Notes under the pieces: generated by a model
Database searches by the model: none
Told to the model about the DNA's origin: nothing
What the model saw: the letters and a program-made list of their open reading frames with translations, nothing else
In this document: positions 8,807-17,965 of the stretch, piece by piece
Layout: each line of letters begins with the position of its first letter
How positions within the stretch are numbered: position 1 is the stretch's first letter
Translations under genes and position numbers: made by a program
Source of the DNA: Hungatella sp. UBA4396
GTDB lineage: Bacteria; Bacillota; Clostridia; Lachnospirales; Lachnospiraceae
Assembly (NCBI GenBank): GCA_002389905.1
Contig: DGRE01000047.1
Span: 14,038 to 78,037 of the forward strand
Length of the DNA stretch: 64,000 bases
Direction: 5' to 3'

Positions 8807-9219
8807 TACAGACAATAGGTGCCTTCCTGGCAGTACTCAGCTTTTCTCTGCTTCTGGAGGTTCCCAGAAAATATCTGGCTTTGGCGGGAGGTGCAGGGGC
8901 AGCAGGCTGGCTGGCCTATCTTTTGGCGGAGTCCTGGTCAGGATCGGTCATAGCAGCAGCCTTTTTGTCCAGCCTGCTGGTAGCCCTTTTCAGCCATATT
9001 TTTGCAAGGGCTTTTAAAGCTCCGGTCACAGTGTTTTTAATTGCGGGAATACTGCCCTCCGTACCGGGGGCCTCTATCTACCGCAGTGTTTCTTATGTGA
9101 TCACCAATGAACCGGAGCTTTCCAGCCGTTATCTGGTGGAGACGCTTCAAATATCCGGCGCCATAGCCGTGGCTATTTTTATTATGGATTCTTTGTTCCG
9201 ATTGGGGCAGAAGAGGTGA
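8800..9219 (+). CDS. Threonine/serine exporter ThrE, C-terminal half (DUF3815/YjjB-like)
   Basis: The 139-aa polytopic protein has about four membrane segments and the family motif PGASIYR near residue 86. It partners the preceding DUF1212 protein. The ATG at 8800 lies inside the end of that gene (ATGGTAA overlap) with AGGAGGT 7 nt upstream, so this start is preferred to the in-frame codon at 8776. The last 38 bp overlap the convergent DUF5688 gene on the other strand. Confidence 0.85.
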   Translation: MVIQTIGAFLAVLSFSLLLEVPRKYLALAGGAGAAGWLAYLLAESWSGSVIAAAFLSSLLVALFSHIFARAFKAPVTVFLIAGILPSVPGASIYRSVSYVITNEPELSSRYLVETLQISGAIAVAIFIMDSLFRLGQKR

Positions 9220-10144
9220 ATGCAATGGTTAAGCTGCTTTTGCTTTTAGAATAGTAATAGATGTGATTGGAGAGGCGGTCTTCCTCAGGAACTTCTTCCT
9301 GGTTAATGGAAAAGACAGTATCCGCCAGATCTTCTAAAGAAATAGTATCCCTATAGGGAATAATGAGGACTTCGTGAATGCTGGAGGGCAGGATGATTAA
9401 ATCACTGTCATTGGCGTTGGCGAAGTCTTTTAATATGCCTTCGTAAAAGATGGAGGAAGCTCCGTTCATCCCTGTGGAATTGGTCAGTACAAACATGGGA
9501 GGAGACATAGGAGGAGTATCAAAAAAGTCTTCCAGAGCGCCTTCCAGTTCTTTTTCCAAGGTTTCTCTGGCAATGTCCGTAATGACCTCGGAAAGGCTTC
9601 TGATGCGGGCGGGAAAAAGACGGGGAGTATTTGTTTTGGCCGCCAGGAATAAGTCTTCTGTGGAAAAGCCCCAGGTGTTTAAGTGGCTGTTGTGGATAAG
9701 AGCGGTCATGAGGCTGTCTTCTGTCTTTTGAAGGGACAGGCAGAATACAAGGGCCAGATCCAGATCGGAATAAGGGGTGTGGGGAACGGTTTTTAACAAT
9801 TCTTCATTGGCAGTTTGGTTAATGAGGCGGAAAATGACTTTGCTTTTGACATGGTCCGGCAGCAACAGATCTTCGAAGGGAGGGGGGACAGGGAGCAGGC
9901 TGTCATGATAAAGAGACAGAATGTCGCTTAAAATGTCCTCCAAGGGCCTGCCATAGCGGAATTCCTGGTAAAACTGGTTTAGATAAATGGTGGGAGCCGA
10001 CCTTTCCCCGGCCTTTCCAATGCACAGGCCATCTAACAGCAAGCCGTTGTTCTTTTGAACGGATTGCAGGGACAGGCTAAATTCTGTTCCAAGTGTTTCC
10101 TGTAAGGAATTTTTGACGGTTTCCAGAAATGCTTCGTATACCAT
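9182..10144 (-). CDS. DUF5688 family protein
   Basis: The 320-aa soluble protein has no signal peptide or membrane segment. The N-terminus (VYEAFLETVKNSL), the YLNQFYQEFRYGRPLEDIL region and the TNSTGMNGASSIFY segment near residue 230 fit the DUF5688 family common in Lachnospiraceae; its function is unknown. The ATG at 10144 follows AAGGAGGT. Its 3' end overlaps the convergent exporter gene by 38 bp, so the two transcripts would be complementary at their ends. It is divergent from the GGDEF/HD-GYP gene. I infer no function. Confidence 0.75.
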   Translation of the reverse strand: MVYEAFLETVKNSLQETLGTEFSLSLQSVQKNNGLLLDGLCIGKAGERSAPTIYLNQFYQEFRYGRPLEDILSDILSLYHDSLLPVPPPFEDLLLPDHVKSKVIFRLINQTANEELLKTVPHTPYSDLDLALVFCLSLQKTEDSLMTALIHNSHLNTWGFSTEDLFLAAKTNTPRLFPARIRSLSEVITDIARETLEKELEGALEDFFDTPPMSPPMFVLTNSTGMNGASSIFYEGILKDFANANDSDLIILPSSIHEVLIIPYRDTISLEDLADTVFSINQEEVPEEDRLSNHIYYYSKSKSSLTIAFTSSAPIGTKNP

Positions 10145-10340
10145 ATGTATACCTCCTTAGATGTGATTTATGTAAACTGCATAAGACAGATTACAACAAT
10201 TTAGAAATGATGCTTCCGGAATCGGAATGCGATGGGATTGAATCTTTTTTATTATAAAGTAGTTTTGGGAAAATAACAATATAATTTGTAAATTTTTAAA
10301 TTTTTGTGTCAGATGAGATGTACAGGATGCATAAGAATGC

Positions 10341-10369
10341 TTGATATTAAGGGCTGAAAGATATATAAT
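10341..10369 (+). promoter_or_regulatory. Sigma-A promoter for the GGDEF/HD-GYP gene
   Basis: TTGATA (10341-10346) and TATAAT (10364-10369) are spaced by 17 nt, about 70 nt upstream of the GTG start. The divergent region 10145-10340 is A+T-rich and shows no other clear element. Confidence 0.7.
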
Positions 10370-10437
10370 TGTATAAGATAAAAAACATTCCGGCTGTATA
10401 AAAATGAAGATGCGGGTGATGTAAAGGGGGCGTTTGT

Positions 10438-13170
10438 GTGACAAGGCGGGAAAGAAGGCAGATTTTGATACTGGCTTTGTGCGCTGTTATTTTTGCTGTT
10501 TCCCTTTCCCTGATTTTCACCCAGGAAAAGGGTAAGCTGGACAGGGAATTTGGGAGTATGATTACCGGCAGCCTGAATCTCCATATTCAGCATAATGCTG
10601 AGGAAATAGGCCAGGCCATTATAGACGTGGGACGAGCCATGCAGGTGGCAGAAAAAACGCTTCACATGGTTGATCAGACTCCTCAGGATTTTTTTCGTCA
10701 GAGAAATGCTGAAAACCCTGTTTATGTGGTGGAATACCTGACTAAGGCGCAGATGGAGGACGGAGGTCTGTCTGCCCTGATACAGGACGAGAGCGGGAAG
10801 GCAGTCTGGAAGCTGGCAAATGGCCGGGAGCTGGTGTGCAGAATCCAATATGATGAAGCTTTGTCCGGCTATTATCTTTCGGTGATCATGCCCTTGAAGG
10901 AGGGGGAAAATCCGGGCGCATTGTACAGCAGTGTATCAATAGAGAGACTGCTGCGGGAGACTTCTGAAAGCGCAGTCTATCAGGATGTACAAAGCTGCTT
11001 TGTCACTGATGATGGAAGTATCATTTTCAACACCTTCCGGCCGGAGGAAAAAGGGGATTTATTTAAGGAGCTGGAAGGCTATGGTATGCCTTTGGAGGAA
11101 ATTGACCGTGTCAAGGCAATCATAGAGAGCCCTGAGGTGGACAGCATCATCCTTTCGGTTCAGGGAGAAACTTATTTCATATCTGCGGCCCGGCTGGAGC
11201 AGAGTGGCTGGATTCTGGTGTCCTTTGCCCGGGGGCCTGAGGCTCTGGCACATTCGGAAAATATTTTTACGAGCATTGTATATACCAGTGCGCTTTCCAT
11301 CCTGCTGACTACGGCAATCGGGAGTATGGGGCTCTTTTTGTTTCTCTCCGGCCGGAAGCTCCTGCAGAAGGAGCAGGAATATGGTGCGGCACTGGCACAG
11401 CGGCTTAAGGCTATGTTTGAGCAGCACAGTGCTCTTAAGGTAGTTTTTGATGCAGAATCTTACGAAATTGTAGACGCCAATCCTTCCCTGCTTGAGTACT
11501 TCGGATATACGAGAGAAGCTGTTCTGGGACGGAAGATTCATGAGTTCACTGATTTATCTCCTGAAATACATGATGAAAGGCTGAGGAAAGAGCTAAACAG
11601 AGAGGCAGTCTTTTCTGCTTCCCCCTACCGCCTTAAAAACGGAGAGATCAGATATATGGATGTTCATGCCTCCGTGGTTCAGGACGGGGAGAACAGACTG
11701 ATATATGCCATACTCTTTGATGTGACTGACCGGGAGAAGTTCCGGGATGATCTGGTGCAGGAAAAGGAACGGCTCAGAATAACCCTGCAGTCTATCGGCG
11801 ACGGAGTGGTGACAACGGACAGCAGCGGTGTGATTACCAGCTTAAACAGTGTGGCAGAGAAGCTGACAGGCTGGGAGAGTGATCAGGCCGTTGGCAGGCC
11901 TTTTGCCGATGTGTTTATCCTGAAAAATGAGGAGAGCGGCGAACCGGTGGAAAACCCGATTCAAAGGGTTCTGGAAACAGGGCTGATCATTGGTATGGCA
12001 AACCATACGGAGCTGGTTAACCGGCAGGGAGAGCGCATTTCTATCGCGGACAGTGCTGCTCCTATTAAGACTGCGGATGGGCAGACCTTTGGCGTTGTCA
12101 TGGTGTTCCGTGATGTAGGAGATGAAAAGGAGCACAACAGGCAGATCGAATTTTTAAGCTATCATGATTGTTTGACCGGTCTTTATAACCGGCGCTACAT
12201 AGAAGAAGCCATGAATTGTCTGAACAGGACGGAGTATTTACCGATTTCAGTGGTTATGGCGGATGTCAACGGCCTTAAAATTACCAATGACGTATTCGGG
12301 CACAAGGCAGGGGATGCTCTGCTTCTCAGTGCAGCCGGGCTGATGAGAAAATGCTGCGGAAAGGATGCCATAATTGCCAGGTGGGGCGGAGATGAGTTTG
12401 TCATCCTGATGCCCCGGACAAGCCTTCAGACAGTGGAAGAGATAACCATGGAAATAAAGCATACCCCCATTGTTATTGAGAACGGAAGCTTGTCCCTCAG
12501 CCTGTCTCTTGGCTGCGCCTGCAAGGACACAGCGGAGGGAAGCATTCATGCTGCTCTTCAGCAGGCCGAGGAATACATGTATCATCAGAAGCTTTTGGAG
12601 GGCAAGAGCTACCGGAGCGCCCTGATCAGCACCCTGCTGGTCACTCTCTATGAAAAGAGCAATGAAACGGAAGAACACTCAAAGCGGATTGAAAAATATT
12701 GCCACGCCATAGGAAGAAGGCTTCAGCTTTCTTCCAAGGAGATGGATGAATTGTCCTTGTTTTCCCTTCTGCATGATATCGGAAAGGTCAACATTGACCC
12801 CAATATCTTAAAAAAGCCAGGCACTCTCACACAGGAGGAATGGGAGGAGATGAAGCGTCATCCTGAAATCGGCTACCGCATTGCCCAGGCAACGCCGGAA
12901 CTGGCAACAGTGGCAGACTTGATTCTTTCCCATCACGAACGCTGGGATGGAAAAGGTTATCCCAGGGGATTAAAAGAAAGAGAGATTCCCCTTGCCTGTC
13001 GCATTCTGTCGGTGGTTGATGCTTTTGACGCCATGACCAATGACCGCATATACCGGCAGGCCATGACAGCCGGGGAAGCTGTTTTGGAACTAGAGAGCGG
13101 TGCCGGGACCCAGTTTGATCCCAAGATGGCAGAGCTTTTAGTTGAAATAATTATAAATGAGGAAAAATGA
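10438..13170 (+). CDS. Membrane sensor with two PAS, GGDEF and HD-GYP domains
   Basis: Predicted bifunctional cyclic-dinucleotide enzyme of 910 aa. Order: N-terminal membrane segment (~9-24), an extracytoplasmic sensor of ~230 residues (Cache-like), a second membrane segment (~280-305), PAS (~330-435), PAS (~445-565), GGDEF (~570-725) and HD-GYP (~740-905). The active-site GGDEF is intact (residues ~649-653), so cyclase activity is plausible. The RxxD inhibitory site five residues upstream is absent. The HD domain has HDIGK (~778) and HHERWDGKGYP (~831), the phosphodiesterase signature. The GTG start follows AAAGGGGG. Having both synthesis and hydrolysis modules intact suggests PAS/Cache-dependent switching. 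It is monocistronic, and the signal is unknown. Confidence 0.92.
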   Translation: MTRRERRQILILALCAVIFAVSLSLIFTQEKGKLDREFGSMITGSLNLHIQHNAEEIGQAIIDVGRAMQVAEKTLHMVDQTPQDFFRQRNAENPVYVVEYLTKAQMEDGGLSALIQDESGKAVWKLANGRELVCRIQYDEALSGYYLSVIMPLKEGENPGALYSSVSIERLLRETSESAVYQDVQSCFVTDDGSIIFNTFRPEEKGDLFKELEGYGMPLEEIDRVKAIIESPEVDSIILSVQGETYFISAARLEQSGWILVSFARGPEALAHSENIFTSIVYTSALSILLTTAIGSMGLFLFLSGRKLLQKEQEYGAALAQRLKAMFEQHSALKVVFDAESYEIVDANPSLLEYFGYTREAVLGRKIHEFTDLSPEIHDERLRKELNREAVFSASPYRLKNGEIRYMDVHASVVQDGENRLIYAILFDVTDREKFRDDLVQEKERLRITLQSIGDGVVTTDSSGVITSLNSVAEKLTGWESDQAVGRPFADVFILKNEESGEPVENPIQRVLETGLIIGMANHTELVNRQGERISIADSAAPIKTADGQTFGVVMVFRDVGDEKEHNRQIEFLSYHDCLTGLYNRRYIEEAMNCLNRTEYLPISVVMADVNGLKITNDVFGHKAGDALLLSAAGLMRKCCGKDAIIARWGGDEFVILMPRTSLQTVEEITMEIKHTPIVIENGSLSLSLSLGCACKDTAEGSIHAALQQAEEYMYHQKLLEGKSYRSALISTLLVTLYEKSNETEEHSKRIEKYCHAIGRRLQLSSKEMDELSLFSLLHDIGKVNIDPNILKKPGTLTQEEWEEMKRHPEIGYRIAQATPELATVADLILSHHERWDGKGYPRGLKEREIPLACRILSVVDAFDAMTNDRIYRQAMTAGEAVLELESGAGTQFDPKMAELLVEIIINEEK

Positions 13171-13185
13171 CCGGAGAAGCCGGAG

Positions 13186-13222
13186 ATAGAAAGAGTCTGC
13201 ACCTGAATACGGGCAGGCTCTT
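13186..13222 (+). terminator. Possible terminator of the GGDEF/HD-GYP gene
   Basis: AGAGTCTGC and GCAGGCTCT form a 9-bp stem with one G-T pair, followed by TTTAAAT only. The U-tract is short, so this is weak. Confidence 0.4.
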
Positions 13223-13235
13223 TAAATGTACATAC

Positions 13236-13274
13236 AAAAATAAAAATCCCATTCAGCGGGTTACTCTGAATGGG
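13236..13274 (-). terminator. rpsT terminator
   Basis: CCCATTCAG (13248-13256) and CTGAATGGG (13266-13274) form a perfect 9-bp stem. On the minus strand it is followed by ATTTTTATTTTT, a standard intrinsic terminator about 20 nt after the rpsT stop. Confidence 0.85.
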
Positions 13275-13293
13275 AGAAGTCTGTTCTATAAAA

Positions 13294-13557
13294 TTAAGCT
13301 ATAGCGTTTACAGCCTTAGTGATTCTGGATACTTTTCTAGAAGCAGTATTCTTATGATATACGCCCTTTGTAGTAGCCTTATCGATTTCTGTGATAGCGC
13401 TGAGTAAACTTGCCTGTGCAGCAGCCTTGTCACCGGCAGCAATAGCAGCTTCTACCTTCTTAATTGATGTCTTCACCTTGGATCTGATCGCTTTGTTTCT
13501 AGCGGCCTTTGTTTCGTTAACTAAGATTCTCTTTTTTGCGGATTTAATGTTAGCCAA
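13294..13557 (-). CDS. rpsT: 30S ribosomal protein S20
   Basis: Small, lysine/alanine-rich helical protein (87 aa) that binds the 5' domain of 16S rRNA early in 30S assembly. The N-terminal ANIKSAKKRILVNE is the S20 signature. The start is a TTG at 13557: GGAGGTG lies 8 nt upstream, and this gives the canonical (M)ANIKS start. The next in-frame start codon upstream would overlap the ribosome binding site. A rare start codon is of note because S20 synthesis in E. coli is set partly by a poor (UUG) start codon. It is divergent from gpr, as often seen in clostridia. Confidence 0.96.
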   Translation of the reverse strand: MANIKSAKKRILVNETKAARNKAIRSKVKTSIKKVEAAIAAGDKAAAQASLLSAITEIDKATTKGVYHKNTASRKVSRITKAVNAIA

Positions 13558-13650
13558 TCTGTACACCTCCAATCAAATAATAAGTATAATCATTTTTTTG
13601 TTTCCCATTAAAGTCTGGACACGGACAGTTCAATGTAAACATACCTTAGT

Positions 13651-13679
13651 ATTTTAACGAATTTTAACGTATCTGTCAA
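13651..13679 (-). promoter_or_regulatory. rpsT promoter
   Basis: On the minus strand TTGACA (13679-13674) and TAAAAT (13656-13651) have exactly 17 nt between them, a near-consensus vegetative promoter. It gives a leader of about 85 nt before the TTG start. Confidence 0.75.
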
Positions 13680-13755
13680 TACATAATTCCCGCTTTTTTG
13701 TAGAAAATGTAATTGTAAGGCATATATGGCTGAAAAAGTGAAAAAGGAGGAAGAA

Positions 13756-14733
13756 ATGGAAAACACATTTGAAGTGCGCACAGACCTTGCGCTGGAGGAA
13801 CAGGAAAGCTTTCCGGGAGACGGCGGTGAGATTACAGGGGTGTCCTTAAGGGAATGGCACAGAGCCAACAGCCCTATAAAGATGACGGAAGTGAAGATTT
13901 TGGATAAAAAAGGGGAAAAGGCCATGGGAAAGCCCATTGGAACCTATATCACCCTGGAGGCGGGAGAACTGTCTGTAAAGGATGAGGATTATCACAGGGA
14001 GGTTTCTGAGGAGCTGTCAAACCAGATCCAGAAGCTTTTGTCGGGGAAAAACTACAGGAAGCCTGATTTTCATTTATTGGTGGTGGGCCTTGGCAACAGC
14101 TCTGTAACCCCTGATTCCCTGGGGCCCAGGGTTCTTAAAAATCTTCAGGTTACAAGGCATTTAAAGGTCCAGTACGGGGATGATTTCTGGAGGGGCAGAA
14201 GCATGCCGGTGATCAGCGGGATCATACCCGGCGTTATGGCCCAGACCGGAATGGAAAGTGCGGAAATCTTAAAAGGGATCATAAGGGAGACAAAGCCTGA
14301 TCTGATCATTGCCATTGACGCCTTGGCAGCCAGGAGCGTAAGGCGTCTGGGCACTACCATCCAGCTTACGGATACGGGAATTCACCCGGGCTCAGGAGTG
14401 GGCAATCACAGGCACAGTCTGACCAGGGAAAGCCTGGGAGTTCCGGTTATGGCTATTGGCGTCCCCACAGTGGTAGGGGCGGCGGCCATTGTCCATGATA
14501 CGGTTTCCGCCATGATTGGAGCCTTGTCAAAGAGCATGGAAACAAAGGGCATGGGGGATTTTATGGGAAGCATCAGCTCTGATGAGCAGTACGATCTGAT
14601 CAGGGAACTTTTAGAGCCGGAATTTGGCCCTATGTACGTCACACCTCCTGATATTGATGAAACGGTGAAGGAACTGAGCTTTACCATTTCCGAAGGAATT
14701 CATCTGGCATTTTTGGGACAGGAAGATTCGTAG
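13756..14733 (+). CDS. gpr: Germination protease GPR
   Basis: Spore-core endopeptidase that degrades small acid-soluble spore proteins at germination. It is made as a zymogen in the forespore and autoprocessed. The N-terminal FEVRTDLALEE resembles both the family propeptide region and the SASP cleavage sequence. Further family blocks are VVGLGNSSVTPDSLGP, GIIPGVMAQTGMES, IAIDALAARS and HPGSGVGNHR. The 325-aa length fits. The ATG at 13756 is chosen because AAAGGAGG lies 6-8 nt upstream; the ATG at 13726 has no such site. spoIIP follows at 76 nt, the conserved clostridial and bacillar order. Sigma-G/F control is expected from the family, but I could not define a promoter. Confidence 0.95.
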   Translation: MENTFEVRTDLALEEQESFPGDGGEITGVSLREWHRANSPIKMTEVKILDKKGEKAMGKPIGTYITLEAGELSVKDEDYHREVSEELSNQIQKLLSGKNYRKPDFHLLVVGLGNSSVTPDSLGPRVLKNLQVTRHLKVQYGDDFWRGRSMPVISGIIPGVMAQTGMESAEILKGIIRETKPDLIIAIDALAARSVRRLGTTIQLTDTGIHPGSGVGNHRHSLTRESLGVPVMAIGVPTVVGAAAIVHDTVSAMIGALSKSMETKGMGDFMGSISSDEQYDLIRELLEPEFGPMYVTPPDIDETVKELSFTISEGIHLAFLGQEDS

Positions 14734-14809
14734 TAAATGACAGGCTTTTTGCATAGGATAGGAAAGGGAGCAAAATGCTTTCCAGTAAATTATTGTGCAG
14801 GAAGAGGCT

Positions 14810-16099
14810 ATGAGACAGAGAGACAGAGGAATCAACTGGTTTATAAAAAATATGATGATTGCAGTAAGCCTCATTCTGGCCGTGCTTCTGGCAGGAAAGA
14901 CAGGAGGCTTCCAAAGGGCCGCCGGCTGGTTAAAGGGCGGGGCAGGCCTTGGAATCTCCTATATCTGGCGCAGCCAGTATCCCGGTGCGGTCTGGGAGGA
15001 GGGAGAGACTGGGGACTTTCCGGGCGGCTTTTTTGGCAGCGTTCTTTTCGGCAGCTCTCCCATCTACCGGTATAAGGGGAAACGGGAGGTGCCAAAAGCC
15101 GGCTATAACGAGGCGGACCCTGCCTATGAAGGGTATTTGGAAAGCGGACGATTTTATGAGGAACACAGTTTTCTTTTATATGATGGAGGAGAGGAAAGCG
15201 GGGAAGATGGAAGTGTTAATGCAGAGGTTCACAGGGCTCCGGAGGAGCAGACGCCTGTAAAGACAGAGATTCCCGTGGAAAAGGACCCGGCCATGACCTG
15301 TTCCTCAAGCAGCATATGGCCCATTGTGGGAGCCACCTACCGAAGGGAGCAGCTGGCTGATTACGATTACATGATGAAGCATTTTTACAACGTTCATGCT
15401 TCTACCACCGCAGGAAGGGATTTAATGAAGGCGGATGACTTTCTTTCCGAGGATTTCACCCTGACAGGAGAAAGTGACAAGCCCCAGATTCTCATTTACC
15501 ACACCCACTCCCAGGAGGAGTTTGCGGATCACGGTCCGGATAACCCGGGGGCCACGATAGTGGGAGTCGGAACTTATCTGACAGAGCTTTTAACTGCCAA
15601 GGGCTATAACGTGATTCATGATACCTCGGTTTATGACCTGCAAGGTGGAAAGCTGGACAGAAACAAGGCGTACACCCTGGCTTTAGAGGGCATTTCAGGC
15701 ATTCTCCAGGAGAACCCTTCCATTGAAGTGGTGCTGGACATTCACCGGGATGGAGTCAATGAAAGCCTTCACATGGTGAATGAGGTAAACGGAAAGCCTA
15801 CGGCCCCCATTATGTTTTTTAACGGAATCAGCCAGACTCCAAAGGGACAGATCGAATATCTGCCCAATCCCTACAGGGAGAAAAATCTGGCTTTCAGTTT
15901 TCAGATGCAGATTGATGCAGCGGCTTATTTCCCGGGCCTGACCCGGAAAATATACATAAAGGGACTTCGTTATAACCAGCATTTGCGACCCAGGTCTTCT
16001 CTCATTGAAGTGGGGGCCCAGACCAATACTTACCAGGAAGCCTTAAATGCCATGGAGCCCCTGGCAGAAGTTTTGGATATGGTGTTGCAAGGGAATTAA
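14810..16099 (+). CDS. spoIIP: Stage II sporulation protein P
   Basis: Membrane-anchored N-acetylmuramoyl-L-alanine amidase/endopeptidase that thins septal peptidoglycan and drives engulfment with SpoIID and SpoIIM. Residues ~15-33 form the membrane anchor. A low-complexity acidic stalk follows, and the catalytic domain covers ~195-425 with LIYHTHSQEEF, LDIHRDGV and a terminal IEVGAQTNTYQEA block carrying likely zinc ligands and the active-site Glu. The length of 429 aa is usual. The ATG at 14810 follows AGGAAG. It sits between gpr and lepA as in many Firmicutes. Confidence 0.94.
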   Translation: MRQRDRGINWFIKNMMIAVSLILAVLLAGKTGGFQRAAGWLKGGAGLGISYIWRSQYPGAVWEEGETGDFPGGFFGSVLFGSSPIYRYKGKREVPKAGYNEADPAYEGYLESGRFYEEHSFLLYDGGEESGEDGSVNAEVHRAPEEQTPVKTEIPVEKDPAMTCSSSSIWPIVGATYRREQLADYDYMMKHFYNVHASTTAGRDLMKADDFLSEDFTLTGESDKPQILIYHTHSQEEFADHGPDNPGATIVGVGTYLTELLTAKGYNVIHDTSVYDLQGGKLDRNKAYTLALEGISGILQENPSIEVVLDIHRDGVNESLHMVNEVNGKPTAPIMFFNGISQTPKGQIEYLPNPYREKNLAFSFQMQIDAAAYFPGLTRKIYIKGLRYNQHLRPRSSLIEVGAQTNTYQEALNAMEPLAEVLDMVLQGN

Positions 16100-16150
16100 A
16101 AAAATGGTATATTTTAATTCGGAGAACATCAGAAAAGAGGAATTTACTAT

Positions 16151-17965
16151 ATGGCAGGCGCCCAGCAGAATAAAATACGGAATTTTTGCATTATTGCACA
16201 TATTGATCACGGAAAATCCACCCTTGCGGACAGGATTATAGAAAAGACGGGACTTTTGACCAGCAGGGAAATGCAGTCCCAGGTCCTCGATAATATGGAT
16301 CTGGAACGGGAGAGAGGAATTACCATCAAGGCTCAGACTGTCCGCACCGTTTACAAGGCCAAGGATGGCCAGGAATATATTTTTAACATGATCGATACCC
16401 CTGGTCATGTGGACTTTAACTATGAGGTTTCCAGAAGCCTTGCAGCCTGTGACGGAGCGGTCCTGGTGGTAGACGCTTCCCAGGGAATCGAAGCCCAGAC
16501 TCTTGCAAACGTCTATATGGCACTGGATCACAATTTAGATGTGTTCCCGGTGCTTAATAAGATCGATCTGCCCAGCGCAGACCCGGAGCGGGTGGTAAGT
16601 GAGATTGAGGATGTCATCGGAATTGAGGCCCATGACGCTCCCAGGATTTCCGCTAAGACAGGGGTAAACGTGGAAGATGTACTGGAGGCCATTGTGGAGA
16701 AGATACCGGCTCCGGCAGGCGATCCGGAGGGCCCCCTTCAGGCCCTGATTTTTGACTCCCTCTACGACCAGTACAAGGGAGTAATCATATTCTTCCGGGT
16801 CAAGGAAGGAACAGTGAAAAAAGGCGATAAGGTCCTGATGATGGCTACCGGAGCTGTGGAAGAAGTGGTAGAGGTAGGCTATTTTGGCGCGGGCCAGTTC
16901 ATTCCCTGTGAAGAGCTGAGTGCAGGCATGGTAGGCTATCTGACAGCCAGCATCAAAAACGTAAAGGATACGGCAGTGGGTGATACCATTACCCATGCAG
17001 GCCGCCCCTGCAAAGAGCCCCTTTCAGGATACAAGAAAGTGACCTCCATGGTTTACTGCGGATTATATCCTGCCGACGGAGCCCGTTACAATGATCTTCG
17101 TGATGCCCTTGAAAAGCTGCAGCTTAATGATGCTTCCCTGTTTTTCGAACCGGAAACCTCCCTGGCCCTTGGCTTTGGATTCCGGAGCGGATTTTTAGGA
17201 CTTCTCCATCTGGAGGTCATTCAGGAACGTTTGGAGAGAGAATACAACTTAGATTTAGTCACCACGGCCCCCAGTGTTGTTTACAGGGTTTATAAGAAAA
17301 ACGGAGATATGCTGGAGCTGACCAATCCTTCCAATCTTCCGGACCCTACGGAGATCGAATACATGGAGGAGCCGATTGTCAGCGCGGAAATCATGGTGAC
17401 CACGGAATTTGTAGGTGCTATTATGACCCTTTGCCAGGAGCGGCGGGGTGTATATCTGGGCATGGAATACATGGAAGCCACCAGGGCACTGTTAAAGTAT
17501 GAGCTTCCTTTGAATGAGATTATTTACGATTTCTTTGACGCACTGAAGTCCCGTTCCAAAGGCTATGCTTCCTTTGATTATGAGCTGAAGGGTTATGAGC
17601 GGTCTGAGCTGGTAAAGCTGGACATCCTGGTGAACAAGGAGGAAGTGGATGCCTTGTCCTTTATTGTCCATGCGGAATCTGCCTATGACAGAGGACGGAG
17701 GATGTGTGAAAAGCTGAAGGACGAGATTCCGAGACAGCTTTTTGAAATCCCCATTCAGGCGGCCATCGGAGGAAAGATCATTGCCCGCGAGACGGTAAAA
17801 GCCATGAGAAAGGATGTTCTTGCCAAGTGTTACGGCGGCGATATTTCCCGTAAGAAAAAGCTTCTTGAAAAGCAGAAGGAAGGTAAAAAGCGTATGCGCC
17901 AGGTGGGCAATGTAGAAATACCGCAAAAGGCGTTCATGAGCGTATTAAAACTGGATGATGAATAA
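16151..17965 (+). CDS. lepA: Elongation factor 4 (LepA)
   Basis: Translational GTPase related to EF-G that acts on paused or mis-translocated ribosomes and in 30S biogenesis. The product is 604 aa with G1 AHIDHGKST, G3 DTPGHVDF and G4 NKIDLP. Domains II, III and V are followed by the LepA-specific C-terminal domain (GKIIARETVKAMRKDVLAKC). The last 11 bp overlap hemW, implying coupling. The order gpr-spoIIP-lepA-hemW-hrcA is a classic Firmicute arrangement, here interrupted after hemW. Confidence 0.97.
   Translation: MAGAQQNKIRNFCIIAHIDHGKSTLADRIIEKTGLLTSREMQSQVLDNMDLERERGITIKAQTVRTVYKAKDGQEYIFNMIDTPGHVDFNYEVSRSLAACDGAVLVVDASQGIEAQTLANVYMALDHNLDVFPVLNKIDLPSADPERVVSEIEDVIGIEAHDAPRISAKTGVNVEDVLEAIVEKIPAPAGDPEGPLQALIFDSLYDQYKGVIIFFRVKEGTVKKGDKVLMMATGAVEEVVEVGYFGAGQFIPCEELSAGMVGYLTASIKNVKDTAVGDTITHAGRPCKEPLSGYKKVTSMVYCGLYPADGARYNDLRDALEKLQLNDASLFFEPETSLALGFGFRSGFLGLLHLEVIQERLEREYNLDLVTTAPSVVYRVYKKNGDMLELTNPSNLPDPTEIEYMEEPIVSAEIMVTTEFVGAIMTLCQERRGVYLGMEYMEATRALLKYELPLNEIIYDFFDALKSRSKGYASFDYELKGYERSELVKLDILVNKEEVDALSFIVHAESAYDRGRRMCEKLKDEIPRQLFEIPIQAAIGGKIIARETVKAMRKDVLAKCYGGDISRKKKLLEKQKEGKKRMRQVGNVEIPQKAFMSVLKLDDE

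Noticed and set aside
13690..13755. Sigma-G or sigma-F promoter for gpr
   Set aside because: Expected from biology, but no pair of -35/-10 elements with proper spacing could be defined by eye.
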